From Pseudomonadota bacterium (GTDB lineage: Bacteria; Desulfobacterota; Desulfobulbia; Desulfobulbales; Desulfocapsaceae), in contig JAHJNL010000060.1 in the NCBI GenBank assembly GCA_018820855.1, forward strand, positions 19,698-83,697: a stretch of 64,000 nucleotides of DNA, given 5' to 3'. The notes under the pieces were generated by a model. The model did no database searches, was not told the DNA's origin, and saw only the letters and a program-made list of their open reading frames with translations. The translations under genes and the position numbers were made by a program. This document shows positions 19,130 to 28,933 of this stretch, piece after piece. Position 1 is the first letter of the stretch. Each line of letters starts with the position of its first letter.

Positions 19130-19514
19130 AACCATATATAGAATTATTCAAGCATCAATAGTGGATAGTCTCTGCCGATAGATCTGCAATATACCAGGCT
19201 GGCGGGATGCTGCATTCCGGGTTTTATTTGCGAGTCTCTGTTCTTGGAAAATTGATCCCTCGCAGAATAGAGAGGGACTGGCAATGCACTAACATCACCA
19301 AGCCTGATTTTAATAAGTCAATTTGCAATAATGAGAATTAAAATATAACGTGACAATAGAGTAGTTATTTCGGAAACAGTTTTCTTCAGAGTAGATCTTC
19401 ATTGACGGATGGATATGGAAAGTTGACAAATCCACCTATCACATTGAAACTATTTATTATTTTCTACCATTAATATCCACTAAACAATATACCCTTTATA
19501 ACGATAAGTTTGAC
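19130..19514. other. Intergenic region after transposase remnant
   Basis: 385 AT-rich bases. No ORF or RNA recognised. It presumably holds the promoter for the hybrid kinase that follows. Confidence 0.4.
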
Positions 19515-22500
19515 GTGATGAAAGTAAAACAACTTACAGAAACATTCCGATTTCGAATTATTGGTTCATTCTTGATAATTTTGCTTCCAACATTGATTGT
19601 AATGGCCGTTGCGGTAGAATATTTTTTTATACCCTCAATGCGACAAAACATCAAAGAAGAGCTAACCAACCCGACTCGGGTGCTTGTCGGTTCCATCCAT
19701 GCCAGTGCCGATGCTTTAGTTCGCAACCATCTCAAAGCAATTGCAGAAAAGAATCGAGAAATAGCATCCCAACATCTCACAATGGTCGATCAAGGATTAC
19801 TGACCAGAGAAGAAGCCATCAACAGGTTGAAATCCATTATCCTCAGCCAACAAATCGGCAGTTCGGGATACATCTACTGCTTGGACCATACCGGCATAGT
19901 TGTAGTTCATCCCAACAAAGACGTTGAAAACTCCGACAACACAGGTTTCGAATTCGTCCGTGAACAACTCGTTCGTAAAGAAGGCTATCTTGAGTATGAC
20001 TGGCAGAATCCAGGAGAGAAGTCTTCACGCCCGAAAGCACTTTATATGGTCTATTTCGAACCTCTTGATTGGATCATATCGGTTTCAAGCTACAGATCTG
20101 AATTCTACGAATTACTTGACCCCAACGATTTTCATGAAGCTGTTTCCTCACTTCAATTCGGTGAAAGTGGTTACGCATGTGTTTTCACAAAAGAAGGCAA
20201 AGTATTAATACATCCAAACCTGCCTTACTTAGCCGACTTATCACAGGTGGATTCGGATTCTGACATTGTAGACCAGATGCTCTCCCAGGGTTCAGGCATC
20301 ATCGAATATGTCTGGCGTAACCCGGATGATGCAACGCCTCGGAAAAAAATCGCAGTATTTGAGAGCATACCAGAATATGGATGGACAGTTGTCTCTTCTG
20401 CATATCTTGACGAGGTAATGGCCCCTATAAATTTAATCAAAAAACTGGGGTACATTTCAATATTCTTCGCCTCTATCGCTGCGGCTGTTGCTACCTTCTT
20501 TCTCAGTGGTAGACTCAGCAAACCAATTGATGCCATGATGAGTCAATTGGATCAAAACACAAAAAGCGGGAATCATATTCCGCTCCCAGTTTATTCTCAT
20601 GACGAACTTGGAAGGCTGGCACAGGAATTCAACAGCTTTTTTAGAGTGTTAGAGACTCAAAGTGAACAGCTTCGAAAAGAAAGGGAAAGATATCAAAGTC
20701 TATTTGAATCGAGTCCGGACGCAATTTTTCTTTTGCGCGGACTAACAATAATTGACTGCAACCAGGCAACGTGCGACCTCTTCGCAGGTAATAAAAATAA
20801 GATGTTAGGTCTCACATTAGTTGATCTCTCACCACCTTCGCAGTTTCAAGGTGAAAGCTCGCTTTTATTGGCAGAGCAACTCACTAATCAGTCTCAACAC
20901 TGTAATTTGCAGGCTTTTGACTGGATTCATAAAGCGATAGATGGCCGGTTGTTCTTTGCAGAAGTGCGGTTGAAATTTTTTGGTGTTGACGAAGGTGAAC
21001 TCCTGCTTGTTGCATTTGTGCGTGATATCACAGAGCGAAAACGAGCTGAAGAAGCCCTCCTTCTCACTCAATTTTCTTTTGATCGAGCAGCGATAGGTAT
21101 TTTCCAAATTGGAAATGATGCTCAAGTGCTTAATGCTAACGAACAAGCCTGTAAAGACCTTGGTTATAGTAAGTCCGAATTGTGCCAAATGACAATTTTC
21201 GATTTTAATCCGAACGCTGATGTTAATGACTGGGAAGGTATATGGCAAAAATTGCGCGATCAGAAAAAGGACAATTTTGAGACAGAGCATCGCAGGAAAG
21301 ATGGCACAATAATTCCTGTTGAAATAACATCAAATCTACTCGAATTTGACGGAAATCAGTATTCATTTAGCTTTGTGCGGGATATCACCGAGAGGAAAAA
21401 TAATGCAAAACTGAAAGCAAAGATGCAGGCACAGTTACAGCAAGTCCAAAGGCTGGATTCCTTGGGAACACTCGCTGGTGGCATTGCACACGATTTCAAC
21501 AATATCCTTTCCGCTATCGTTGGCTATACGGAACTGACAAAATTGGGTTGTTCAGACAATCCAAAAGTGCTGCATTACCTTGACCAACTGAGTTCGGCCA
21601 GCCTTCGTGCTAAAGATCTTGTTCAGCAAATTCTTAATTTTAGCAGACAAAGTGGTTCGGAAAAACACCCCATTGATATCAGCCGGATTGTTAATGAAGC
21701 CTTGAAGTTGATCAGGGCAACAATTCCAACAACCATTGAAATTTCAAAAAATGTCCCATCAGACCTGGGCGTCGTTGTTGCCAATGAGACACAGCTCCAT
21801 CAAATAGTTATGAATCTGTGCACAAATGCACATCATGCCATAGGCAATGAAGGTGGTTCAATTGATGTGGATCTCATCACAACCACCATCAGTGCCAAGG
21901 ATGAAATGAATTATCCGGATCTCGATCCCGGTGAATACCTTAAGCTTATAATTACCGACACAGGTTCAGGAATTCCAGCAGAAATATTGCCCAACATCTT
22001 CGACCCTTACTTCACAACGAAGGATCCAGGGGAAGGTACTGGGTTGGGGCTCTCAACAGTGCACGGAATTGTAAAGGATCATGGGGGTAGTATAAAAGCT
22101 TATAGTGAACCAGGCAACGGTACAAGTTTTCAAATTTTCCTTCCAATAATAGAAACGGAACCCGAAAAAAATGATAATTCAGTTGAACAATTGCCGCATG
22201 GAATTGAAACCATCCTTTTTGTCGATGATGAAAAACTCTTGTTGGAAATAGGAAAAGAATTACTGGAAAGTCTTGGGTATCGAGTTGAAACCAGGGCGAG
22301 TTCAATCGATGCCTTAGAAGCTTTTCGCGTTCAGCCAGCCAAATACGATCTTATTGTGAGCGATATAACAATGCCGAAAATGACCGGAGAGTACCTGGCT
22401 ATGGAAATCAAGAAGATCGCCCCAGATGTCCCGATAATTCTTTGCACGGGATTCAGTACCAGGCTGAATTCAGAAAAACTGATAAAAATTGGTGTCGCAA

Positions 22501-22571
22501 AAGTGTTAATGAAACCTCTGACCATGAGTGAACTGGCAGTGAATGTGAGGCTTGCGTTGGATCATATATGA
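19515..22571 (+). CDS. Membrane hybrid histidine kinase: Cache-HAMP-PAS-PAS-HisKA-HATPase-REC
   Basis: 1018 residues. TM1 about 13-34. The periplasmic double Cache region shows two similar repeats, GSSGYIYCLDHTGIVVVHP (about 115) and GESGYACVFTKEGKVLIHP (about 215), each with a following aromatic motif (YDWQNPGE, YVWRNPDD). TM2 about 312-334, HAMP, then two PAS domains each ending in FVRDITERK. The kinase core has LAGGIAHDFNNILSA (His about 659), ATPase motifs NLCTNAHHAI and GTGLGLSTVHGIV. The C-terminal receiver has phosphoacceptor Asp about 950 (VSDITMPKMTG). Cache domains bind small ligands such as organic acids. No downstream output protein is adjacent, so its target is unknown. Confidence 0.9.
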   Translation: MMKVKQLTETFRFRIIGSFLIILLPTLIVMAVAVEYFFIPSMRQNIKEELTNPTRVLVGSIHASADALVRNHLKAIAEKNREIASQHLTMVDQGLLTREEAINRLKSIILSQQIGSSGYIYCLDHTGIVVVHPNKDVENSDNTGFEFVREQLVRKEGYLEYDWQNPGEKSSRPKALYMVYFEPLDWIISVSSYRSEFYELLDPNDFHEAVSSLQFGESGYACVFTKEGKVLIHPNLPYLADLSQVDSDSDIVDQMLSQGSGIIEYVWRNPDDATPRKKIAVFESIPEYGWTVVSSAYLDEVMAPINLIKKLGYISIFFASIAAAVATFFLSGRLSKPIDAMMSQLDQNTKSGNHIPLPVYSHDELGRLAQEFNSFFRVLETQSEQLRKERERYQSLFESSPDAIFLLRGLTIIDCNQATCDLFAGNKNKMLGLTLVDLSPPSQFQGESSLLLAEQLTNQSQHCNLQAFDWIHKAIDGRLFFAEVRLKFFGVDEGELLLVAFVRDITERKRAEEALLLTQFSFDRAAIGIFQIGNDAQVLNANEQACKDLGYSKSELCQMTIFDFNPNADVNDWEGIWQKLRDQKKDNFETEHRRKDGTIIPVEITSNLLEFDGNQYSFSFVRDITERKNNAKLKAKMQAQLQQVQRLDSLGTLAGGIAHDFNNILSAIVGYTELTKLGCSDNPKVLHYLDQLSSASLRAKDLVQQILNFSRQSGSEKHPIDISRIVNEALKLIRATIPTTIEISKNVPSDLGVVVANETQLHQIVMNLCTNAHHAIGNEGGSIDVDLITTTISAKDEMNYPDLDPGEYLKLIITDTGSGIPAEILPNIFDPYFTTKDPGEGTGLGLSTVHGIVKDHGGSIKAYSEPGNGTSFQIFLPIIETEPEKNDNSVEQLPHGIETILFVDDEKLLLEIGKELLESLGYRVETRASSIDALEAFRVQPAKYDLIVSDITMPKMTGEYLAMEIKKIAPDVPIILCTGFSTRLNSEKLIKIGVAKVLMKPLTMSELAVNVRLALDHI

Positions 22572-22680
22572 ATTCCAGCACCTCCTGTTCCAGAAAAAAA
22601 CGAAAAAACGGGGTCGGACCAAGTCAATATCATGTTTTCTAGGATGAACTTTTAAATTGCACCTTTTCAACCATCCACTG

Positions 22681-23493
22681 TTAATTGTTCCCAAAATGAT
22701 TGCGGGCAATTTGCTCGAACATCTTTATCAGACCGGCACACAGGGTATAGATTGACTTGATGTGCAGGTTTGTTCCACAGCATTCATCAAAGAGTATGGT
22801 CAGCTTCGACTGCAGATCCCCATCTGCCACCTGGTAACAGATGAGGATGGGTAAATGGGGTAAGGGATGCAGAACAAGAGCAATGTCGGCATCAAAGCCT
22901 TCAACTTCCTTACCCTGGAAGAGATCAACAATGTCACCGAGGAGTTCCGGCTGGGCATCGGCCAGCTTCCTCAATGGCGTCTCACAACGGCTGGCAAAAA
23001 GTCCCTGCCAGTCAATCCCGCCCTTGAGTTCGCGAAAGGAGATCCAGCGCCCGGTAATTGCCTGATGGGTGGGGTAACAGATGTATGAGAGCAATGGTGC
23101 CTGCACCCAGGGGATAATGTGACACTCAGAACGCACCTGGCCCTGGCTGTTCACATGAAATTCCTTCCCCATTGACCTGACGCTCAAAACACCGTTGCCA
23201 TACGTGGCCCCGATCCTGGAAGCGACTGCAGCAAGATCAATCTGCTTTACCTCCTGCAACAGTTTTTCCATGAATTCTGCCTGCCGCGGCTCGGCAAGGG
23301 AGCGTTTCTGTAACGTTACTGAGAGAGTATCCTTCACCTCTTCTGAAAGAAAAGGACAGTCATCCAGACTTTTCTGTCCTGCCACAACAGCCGCAGCAAA
23401 AGCCAGACAACTCGGCAGCATACAACGCTGACAGTTACTCTTTTCAAGGACCTTGTATAGTTCCAGAGGCGTCAAGGCCTTCCCATGCATCAT
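22681..23493 (-). CDS. Fe-S/DUF3786 protein
   Basis: About 270 residues. The N-terminus has a four-Cys motif C-x2-C-x4-C followed by CPFL (NCQRCMLPSCLAFA ... DDCPFL), like the [4Fe-4S] domain of corrinoid Fe-S proteins. The rest is DUF3786, containing YICYPTHQAITGRWISFRELKGG and CCGTNLHIKSIYTL near the end. These proteins occur in anaerobes with corrinoid or acetyl-CoA metabolism; the role is unknown. Start chosen at ATG 23493, preceded by GGGGGA; ATG 23490 or GTG 23508 are alternatives. It is convergent with the hybrid kinase. Confidence 0.75.
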   Translation of the reverse strand: MMHGKALTPLELYKVLEKSNCQRCMLPSCLAFAAAVVAGQKSLDDCPFLSEEVKDTLSVTLQKRSLAEPRQAEFMEKLLQEVKQIDLAAVASRIGATYGNGVLSVRSMGKEFHVNSQGQVRSECHIIPWVQAPLLSYICYPTHQAITGRWISFRELKGGIDWQGLFASRCETPLRKLADAQPELLGDIVDLFQGKEVEGFDADIALVLHPLPHLPILICYQVADGDLQSKLTILFDECCGTNLHIKSIYTLCAGLIKMFEQIARNHFGNN

Positions 23494-23815
23494 TTTTCCA
23501 TCCCCCACTTATCGCTTTCAAGTTACGTCCTTTCTCTAAACTTCATGTTCACACTTGTGTGTGTATCATTCTTTTACAGCGTTGCCCAGGCATGAGTCTC
23601 CTCTTCCTCCATACTGATAAAGAGTTTTTCCGATATCACTGACGATTGCTTTTCAATTTATCAGGCTATAGTGGTATACTTAAACACGAAAGGGAAGAAT
23701 TAATGCACCAACCTGCTGCTTACGTGCTATACCGGCTCAGACAGATGTCAGGTGTCCGGCAATGATCATTCATCCCGACAATCTTAAACATTAACCCTCC
23801 GACTGAACCAATACC
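23494..23815. other. Intergenic region between divergent genes
   Basis: About 320 bases between the DUF3786 gene and the FAH-family gene. No ORF, RNA or clear promoter hexamers were identified. Confidence 0.35.
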
Positions 23816-24523
23816 ATGTCTATCCGATTACCTTACAGTAAAGGAGGAAAAATTGAAATTCGCCCCACCAAGATCATAGCTCTGGGCCTCAACTATTTGG
23901 AACATATCAAGGAAAGTGGTTCTGTTAATGTGCAGAATTTCACAAACGAGATTCCCCAGGAACCTGTCCTCTTTCCAAAAACGCCAAATGTCCTGATAGG
24001 GCCAGGAGAGGCTATCGTTCTGCCCAAATTTCTTGAGCAGTATGCATTTAAGGACTGCCGTACCGATCACGAAGCAGAGCTGGCCATTATTATCCGGGAC
24101 CGGGTAAAGGACCTGCCGGCAGAGGAAGCTATTGACCACATCCTGGGGTTCACCTGTTTTAATGATGTCAGCCAGAGAAACCTGCAGCGAAGCGACAAAT
24201 CCGGATGGTTTCGAGGGAAATCGCTGGACACCTTCGGCCCCATCGGCCCGATGGTAGTGGCACCGGACCAGATCGGTGATGTGCAGGCCCTGGATATTGT
24301 CTGTCGCCTCAACGGCCAGATAGTGCAACAGGGCAACACTGCCCAGATGATTTTCAAGATCCCGGAAATAGTCTCCTTTGTTTCAAGGAACTTTACCCTG
24401 GAAGCCGGTGACATCATTATCACCGGTACTCCAAGTGGGGTTGGCCCTCTTCATGACGGAGACGTGGTAGAGGTGGAGATCGAAAACATCGGCATCCTGC
24501 GAAATCCTGTACGCCAGGAATAA
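23816..24523 (+). CDS. Fumarylacetoacetate hydrolase (FAH) family enzyme
   Basis: 235 residues with the complete FAH fold signatures: KIIALGLNYLEHIKE at the N-terminus, the metal-binding HEAELAI (E-x-E) near residue 84, the acid in FNDVSQRNLQ, KSLDTFGPIGP, and GDIIITGTPSGVG near the C-terminus. Relatives act as acylpyruvases, oxaloacetate decarboxylases or isomerases of aromatic degradation, using Mg2+ or Mn2+ to cleave C-C bonds of 2-oxo acids. Length fits the short single-domain (FAHD1/YcgM-like) class. Substrate cannot be assigned from sequence. No degradation genes lie nearby. The ribosome-binding site is weak. Confidence 0.85.
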   Translation: MSIRLPYSKGGKIEIRPTKIIALGLNYLEHIKESGSVNVQNFTNEIPQEPVLFPKTPNVLIGPGEAIVLPKFLEQYAFKDCRTDHEAELAIIIRDRVKDLPAEEAIDHILGFTCFNDVSQRNLQRSDKSGWFRGKSLDTFGPIGPMVVAPDQIGDVQALDIVCRLNGQIVQQGNTAQMIFKIPEIVSFVSRNFTLEAGDIIITGTPSGVGPLHDGDVVEVEIENIGILRNPVRQE

Positions 24524-24627
24524 ACAGACTATCCTTACAAACTTCAGTCCGCGCTATTCTCCTGCGTCCCTGACAATAGAGCGAGAATCCCCATGGTATT
24601 ATTTATCAGTAGATTGAGAGATACAAT

Positions 24628-24894
24628 ATGATTGAAAAATATGACAAAGAAGAGGGATACTGCCGAATACTCGGCCACTTTCTGGTCTTTGAGTATTGCA
24701 GGAATATGAACAATGGCCTCCCCTGTAGCCGAGTCCTTGACTGCTGGTTCCAGACCTTTCCGGTCCAGGAGTTTATCGATGAGAACTACTCTGCCGAAGA
24801 TCAAAAGAAGATTTTTGAACCACCCAAAGCAAAGATACTGACCCTTTCCGAGATCCTGGAGCAGGCGCAGAAAAGACTGCAGAAAAACGAGTAA
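24628..24894 (+). CDS. Small conserved cysteine-containing protein, unknown function
   Basis: 88 residues, soluble. It has four Cys, in GYCRILG, FEYCRN, LPCSRVLDC; the aromatic-Cys rich first half (FLVFEYCRNMNNGLPCSRVLDCWF) is followed by a charged helical tail. I recall similar small proteins from deltaproteobacterial genomes but no function. The ATG follows GAGATACAAT. It sits between the FAH gene (same strand, 104 bases upstream) and the convergent HD-GYP gene, whose stop abuts this one. The gene looks real because of its composition and the tight fit. Confidence 0.6.
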   Translation: MIEKYDKEEGYCRILGHFLVFEYCRNMNNGLPCSRVLDCWFQTFPVQEFIDENYSAEDQKKIFEPPKAKILTLSEILEQAQKRLQKNE

Positions 24895-27630
24895 TCAAGT
24901 CAATGGTTCCCTCACATCCCCTCCTCCCTCTCTCTGTTGCCCCCACCCGGCCATCATTCCCATCTTTTCCAGGGTTTTCATGGTATAGGCCTTGTCCTGC
25001 AGCAAATCCACATGACGCACCACAATGTTCATCTCGGTTTCCCGGATACTGTTAAAGGTTTCAATCGACTCCCGGGGAATTTCATTGTGGGTCTTTGCAA
25101 GCACGATAAAATCATTGCCAAAGGCTCTGAATATCAGACTGTCTTGATACCCACGCCGCAATTCTTCAGCAAATTTCTGCAAAAAGCTATTGCCCTGTTC
25201 CCACCCTGCCCTCTTATTATACTCCTGTAAATTTATAGGATGGAACGTGTTGATACAGGTATATTCAAAACACTGTAGATTGTTCTGAAGAATAATCTGC
25301 AGGTAATTTTCATTATAGAGCCCGGTCAGTTTATCGTTAAAGAAATAGGCAAAACGTTTGCGCTCCAGTTCTGTGACCGGCAACTGATCAATACTGGTAA
25401 TAATAGAAATATCCTGCAGGACTTTGAGAGCGGCATCAACCACGGCCGGATGAAATTGAATCCCTTTGAGACTGGAAAGCTCTTCCAGAACCTCATCCAG
25501 TTCTTTTCTTGGCTTATAGATACGATTGGTGGTCATGGCATCAAAGGCATCCGCCACGGACATTATTCTGGAAAATGGATGAATTTCGTCTCCCCTGAGC
25601 CCTATGGGATATCCCTGTCCGTCATGCCGTTCGTGATGCTGATGAATAATCTCTGCCAACTCATGATACATCTTGACCTGGGACAGCATCTCAAATCCAG
25701 CCGTTGCATGCAGCTTAATCAGGTCATAATCGGATTCGGTGAGCTTTCCTGGTTTGAGCAGTACTGAGTCGGGGGTGGCAATTTTTCCGATGTCATGGAG
25801 AATGGCAGCCTTTTTCAAGATCTCGATTTCTTCCTCATCATAGCCCATTTCCAAGGCAATAAGCTGGCAATAATGCGCAACCCGCAGAGTATGACCGGCA
25901 GTATAGGTATCCCGGTGATCGATCATGTTTGCAAAAGAGAGAATGGTCTCTTCATAATTTTCCGTTCTCTCACTTTCCAGATAGGCCACCGCCTGGCGAT
26001 GACCATAGGCAGTAATAGCAAAACCCAGATCGCCGGCCAGTTCTTCGAGCATGGAAATTTCTTCTCCTTCAAAACCCTGCTCGCGCCAGGTGTATACAGA
26101 GAGAGATCCAATTGGTTTGGAAAAATGATCCGCTCGCAGAGGAAGTGCAATCACCCACAGTAGACCACTGACCAACTTTCCGTTGTGCAGTGGTGTAATT
26201 CCCGGTTTTTCAGTCCTGTAGGGCTGAACCACCGTCGTATTCTGGATGAGGCACTGAGCTGTCGCCGATCTGGAAAACGGGAATTCAGGATCTTCAGGGT
26301 CAAAAGGCGGAGTTTCCAGCAGATGTTCACCGTCGGAAGAGAAAACCTGGGCAACCTTTTTCTTGTCAAGCAGACCAACCCAGGCGAAATCATAATAACT
26401 GTGGCGGACAAAGCGGGAACAGGAATCCTCCAGCAATTTTTCCAGGCTTGCAGAGGTGATCAGCAGTTCATTGATATCAGCAACGGTCTGTAGAATTTCA
26501 CGAAGATAAATCTCCCTTCCCAACAGGCTCTCAATCTCTTTGGTGCGATCCTGCACCTTTATTTCAAGGCCCTGGTTGAGCTCGTCGACTTCTTCTTTTT
26601 TACGACTGAGATCACGATTCAGATGAAAGATATAAGAAGAAATCGAGAAAATGAAGATTAGGAACAAGAGTAAGAGAACGGTCTGCAGCCAGTATTTTAT
26701 CACAACATCTGTCAGCGTGAACTTGCCATACGATTCATACGGACTGATACGAAGGGCCAGGAGACAATCATGAACAGATTGATAGTTGAGGGGAATGGTC
26801 CAACCCGCAATCTTACCGGCAACAGCGGCAGGATTTTGCTCATCCATGGCCATCAGGGCGGATGCCACAAGCCGGGAAAGCTGTTTCGGAGTGGTCTGGA
26901 GTGCTGCCAAAGGCCATTCCGGATAGAGTTCTGTGCTGAGGAGAAAAGGAAACTCTTCATCCTGTTTTTGATTCAGGATCTTGAAATCATCAAGATCGAT
27001 CTTCCCTTCTCCTGCCATGCGTTCCAGGGTGTCTGTGCGGACCGTCCCCCCATCCACGAGGCCATCGCGCACACCGAACACTACGGCATCATGGGTTTCT
27101 CCGTATTGCAAACGAGAAAAAAAAGTAAATGGATCAATATGATTCCTGTCGAATTCACGCCAGGCCATAATCCAGCCGCCAAAAGACCTGGCATCAACAG
27201 CCATAAAAGATTTTCTTTTAAAATCTACAAGGTCACGGATATCGTCCCGATCAGCACGAGAAAAAATGACGCCGCCGAAAATTGTTGTCTGTTTCCCGGT
27301 CATATGCTGATTAATCAACGTAGCAATACGACTCACACCATACCGTTTTTCCAGTTCCACATAAAAGGCAGAATTGGCAAGGACGAAATGGACTTGGGAT
27401 TCCTGGACAGCGGAATCTATCTCATCAAAACCTAAAGGAATAACCTTGAAACGATATCCGGGGAGAGCATCACTGAGGTAGTCCGCCGTGGGCTGCCATT
27501 GCTGACAAACACGTTCCGCTCCTCTCTTGGCAAGGACTCCTATCTTCACCGTCTGCTCCGTTCCATGAAGAGAATGAAAGGGAATCAGCGTGCAGAACAA
27601 GAAAACTAAAAAGCGGACAACAGCCAGCAT
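24895..27630 (-). CDS. PhnD-like sensor, GAF, HD-GYP c-di-GMP phosphodiesterase with degenerate GGDEF
   Basis: 911 residues in the order: signal peptide; periplasmic PhnD-type substrate-binding domain (about 25-300, VKIGVLAKRGAERVCQQWQPTADYL); TM about 318-340; coiled coil; GAF (about 375-555); HD-GYP with HDIGK near 611 and HHERHDGQGYP near 667-677; then a C-terminal GGDEF-like domain that begins NDKLTGLYNENYLQ and has FGNDF near 838 in place of GGDEF, so it should not make c-di-GMP. HD-GYP proteins hydrolyse c-di-GMP to GMP. GGAGAAAAGG precedes the ATG. It may answer to a phosphonate/phosphate-like or other small periplasmic ligand. Confidence 0.88.
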   Translation of the reverse strand: MLAVVRFLVFLFCTLIPFHSLHGTEQTVKIGVLAKRGAERVCQQWQPTADYLSDALPGYRFKVIPLGFDEIDSAVQESQVHFVLANSAFYVELEKRYGVSRIATLINQHMTGKQTTIFGGVIFSRADRDDIRDLVDFKRKSFMAVDARSFGGWIMAWREFDRNHIDPFTFFSRLQYGETHDAVVFGVRDGLVDGGTVRTDTLERMAGEGKIDLDDFKILNQKQDEEFPFLLSTELYPEWPLAALQTTPKQLSRLVASALMAMDEQNPAAVAGKIAGWTIPLNYQSVHDCLLALRISPYESYGKFTLTDVVIKYWLQTVLLLLFLIFIFSISSYIFHLNRDLSRKKEEVDELNQGLEIKVQDRTKEIESLLGREIYLREILQTVADINELLITSASLEKLLEDSCSRFVRHSYYDFAWVGLLDKKKVAQVFSSDGEHLLETPPFDPEDPEFPFSRSATAQCLIQNTTVVQPYRTEKPGITPLHNGKLVSGLLWVIALPLRADHFSKPIGSLSVYTWREQGFEGEEISMLEELAGDLGFAITAYGHRQAVAYLESERTENYEETILSFANMIDHRDTYTAGHTLRVAHYCQLIALEMGYDEEEIEILKKAAILHDIGKIATPDSVLLKPGKLTESDYDLIKLHATAGFEMLSQVKMYHELAEIIHQHHERHDGQGYPIGLRGDEIHPFSRIMSVADAFDAMTTNRIYKPRKELDEVLEELSSLKGIQFHPAVVDAALKVLQDISIITSIDQLPVTELERKRFAYFFNDKLTGLYNENYLQIILQNNLQCFEYTCINTFHPINLQEYNKRAGWEQGNSFLQKFAEELRRGYQDSLIFRAFGNDFIVLAKTHNEIPRESIETFNSIRETEMNIVVRHVDLLQDKAYTMKTLEKMGMMAGWGQQREGGGDVREPLT

Positions 27631-27769
27631 ATGGACCTTTTCTCCAAAAAAATGTCAAAAATGCATGGGGCCAACTCTCTTGTAGTATGGTAACAGAAAA
27701 AGTACCTGCAGCAAAACAAGAAAAAACAGAAACAGATCCGTGACCTTGAATGGCCGTTTTTTTTTTACA

Positions 27770-28933
27770 TTACGGAAGTTTCAAGTTGAATAATCTGTTA
27801 ATCCCCCACCAGCCCAAAAGCGTGGTGGTAGCCGAAGCCATACCAAGCCATCCCAGAACTGCCACCTTATCATACCAGTCGAGGGAGATCAGCCACATGG
27901 AGCAGGCCCCTGTTATAAAAAAGAAAAATACCATAAGTGACGATGCAGCCCCGGCATCTCTATCAACCTGTTCAAGGATAAGATTATTCCCAGGCGGTCG
28001 GCCAAAGGAAAAGAAGAAGGTGAGAAGCCACATCGGCACCACAAGCCGGTACGGCATGGAAAAAAAAGAATTCGTCATCGGCAGGGAGGCTAGCAACACC
28101 CCCAGATAACTGATGGGCAACAACCGGCCAAGAGAAAAATGACGGGCCATCCTGGAAAAGATAAGCGGTGCAACGAGAAAAGCAGAAGCATTAGCAGCAA
28201 AGAAATAGCCATACACTTTTTCAGAATAGCCAAGACCGGTTATATAAATTTCAGATGACACGGCAATAAAGGCGAAAAAGGGGATGCCCAGGCAGGCTAA
28301 GGCAAGGGTCAGAAGGAAAAAAGGTCTATTGTTCATCAGCCTCAGGTAACTTCGAAAAACCTGTTTCAGACCTTCGGCATTCAACACGGTCAACGACTCA
28401 TTCAGTGACCAGACACCAAGCGCAGATATTACACCAAGAAGAGCCTGCAGGACAAAGATCCAGCGCCATGACAGGGACTCGATTATCACCCCCCCGATTA
28501 TCGGGGCAATCATAGGTGCTGCTGCAACAATAATCCCGAGCTGGATAAATACCCGTTGCCGAAGATTGCCGGCAAAAAGATCTTTGCAGATGGCAAAGAC
28601 AATAGCCGATGCGGCAGCGGCGCCGGCTCCCTGCAGGGTTCTGGCCAGGATCAACATCACGACATTGTCGGCAATGGCACAGAGCAGACTGGCTCCGACG
28701 TAAAGTGCCAGCCCCGCCAACAACGGCGGCCGCCTGCCATAACGGTCTGAAAGAGGACCGTATACAAGCAAAAAACCACAATAGGTAACAAAAAAGCAGA
28801 TCAAGGTCAGATTGACAATAGCCAGGGGCTGCTGCCATTTGTCACCCAACAGCGGGATCGCCGCCAGGTACATGTCTGTAGAAAGCGGCGGAAACGCCGC
28901 AAGAAGTGCAAGTAAAGCGATGGTCTTTTTCAT
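27770..28933 (-). CDS. Bcr/CflA-type MFS drug efflux transporter
   Basis: 387 residues, about 12 membrane helices. MFS motif A is clear (GPLSDRYGRRPPLL), as is motif C of drug/H+ antiporters in the fifth helix (GIIVAAAPMIAPIIGG). The N-terminus PPLSTDMYLAAIP is diagnostic of the Bcr/CflA subfamily, which exports bicyclomycin, chloramphenicol or sulfonamides in other bacteria. Substrate here is unknown. The gene stands alone; the ribosome-binding site is weak. Confidence 0.88.
   Translation of the reverse strand: MKKTIALLALLAAFPPLSTDMYLAAIPLLGDKWQQPLAIVNLTLICFFVTYCGFLLVYGPLSDRYGRRPPLLAGLALYVGASLLCAIADNVVMLILARTLQGAGAAAASAIVFAICKDLFAGNLRQRVFIQLGIIVAAAPMIAPIIGGVIIESLSWRWIFVLQALLGVISALGVWSLNESLTVLNAEGLKQVFRSYLRLMNNRPFFLLTLALACLGIPFFAFIAVSSEIYITGLGYSEKVYGYFFAANASAFLVAPLIFSRMARHFSLGRLLPISYLGVLLASLPMTNSFFSMPYRLVVPMWLLTFFFSFGRPPGNNLILEQVDRDAGAASSLMVFFFFITGACSMWLISLDWYDKVAVLGWLGMASATTTLLGWWGINRLFNLKLP

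Noticed and set aside
26770..27435. 221-codon ORF on the plus strand
   Set aside because: Antisense to the PhnD-like domain of the HD-GYP protein.
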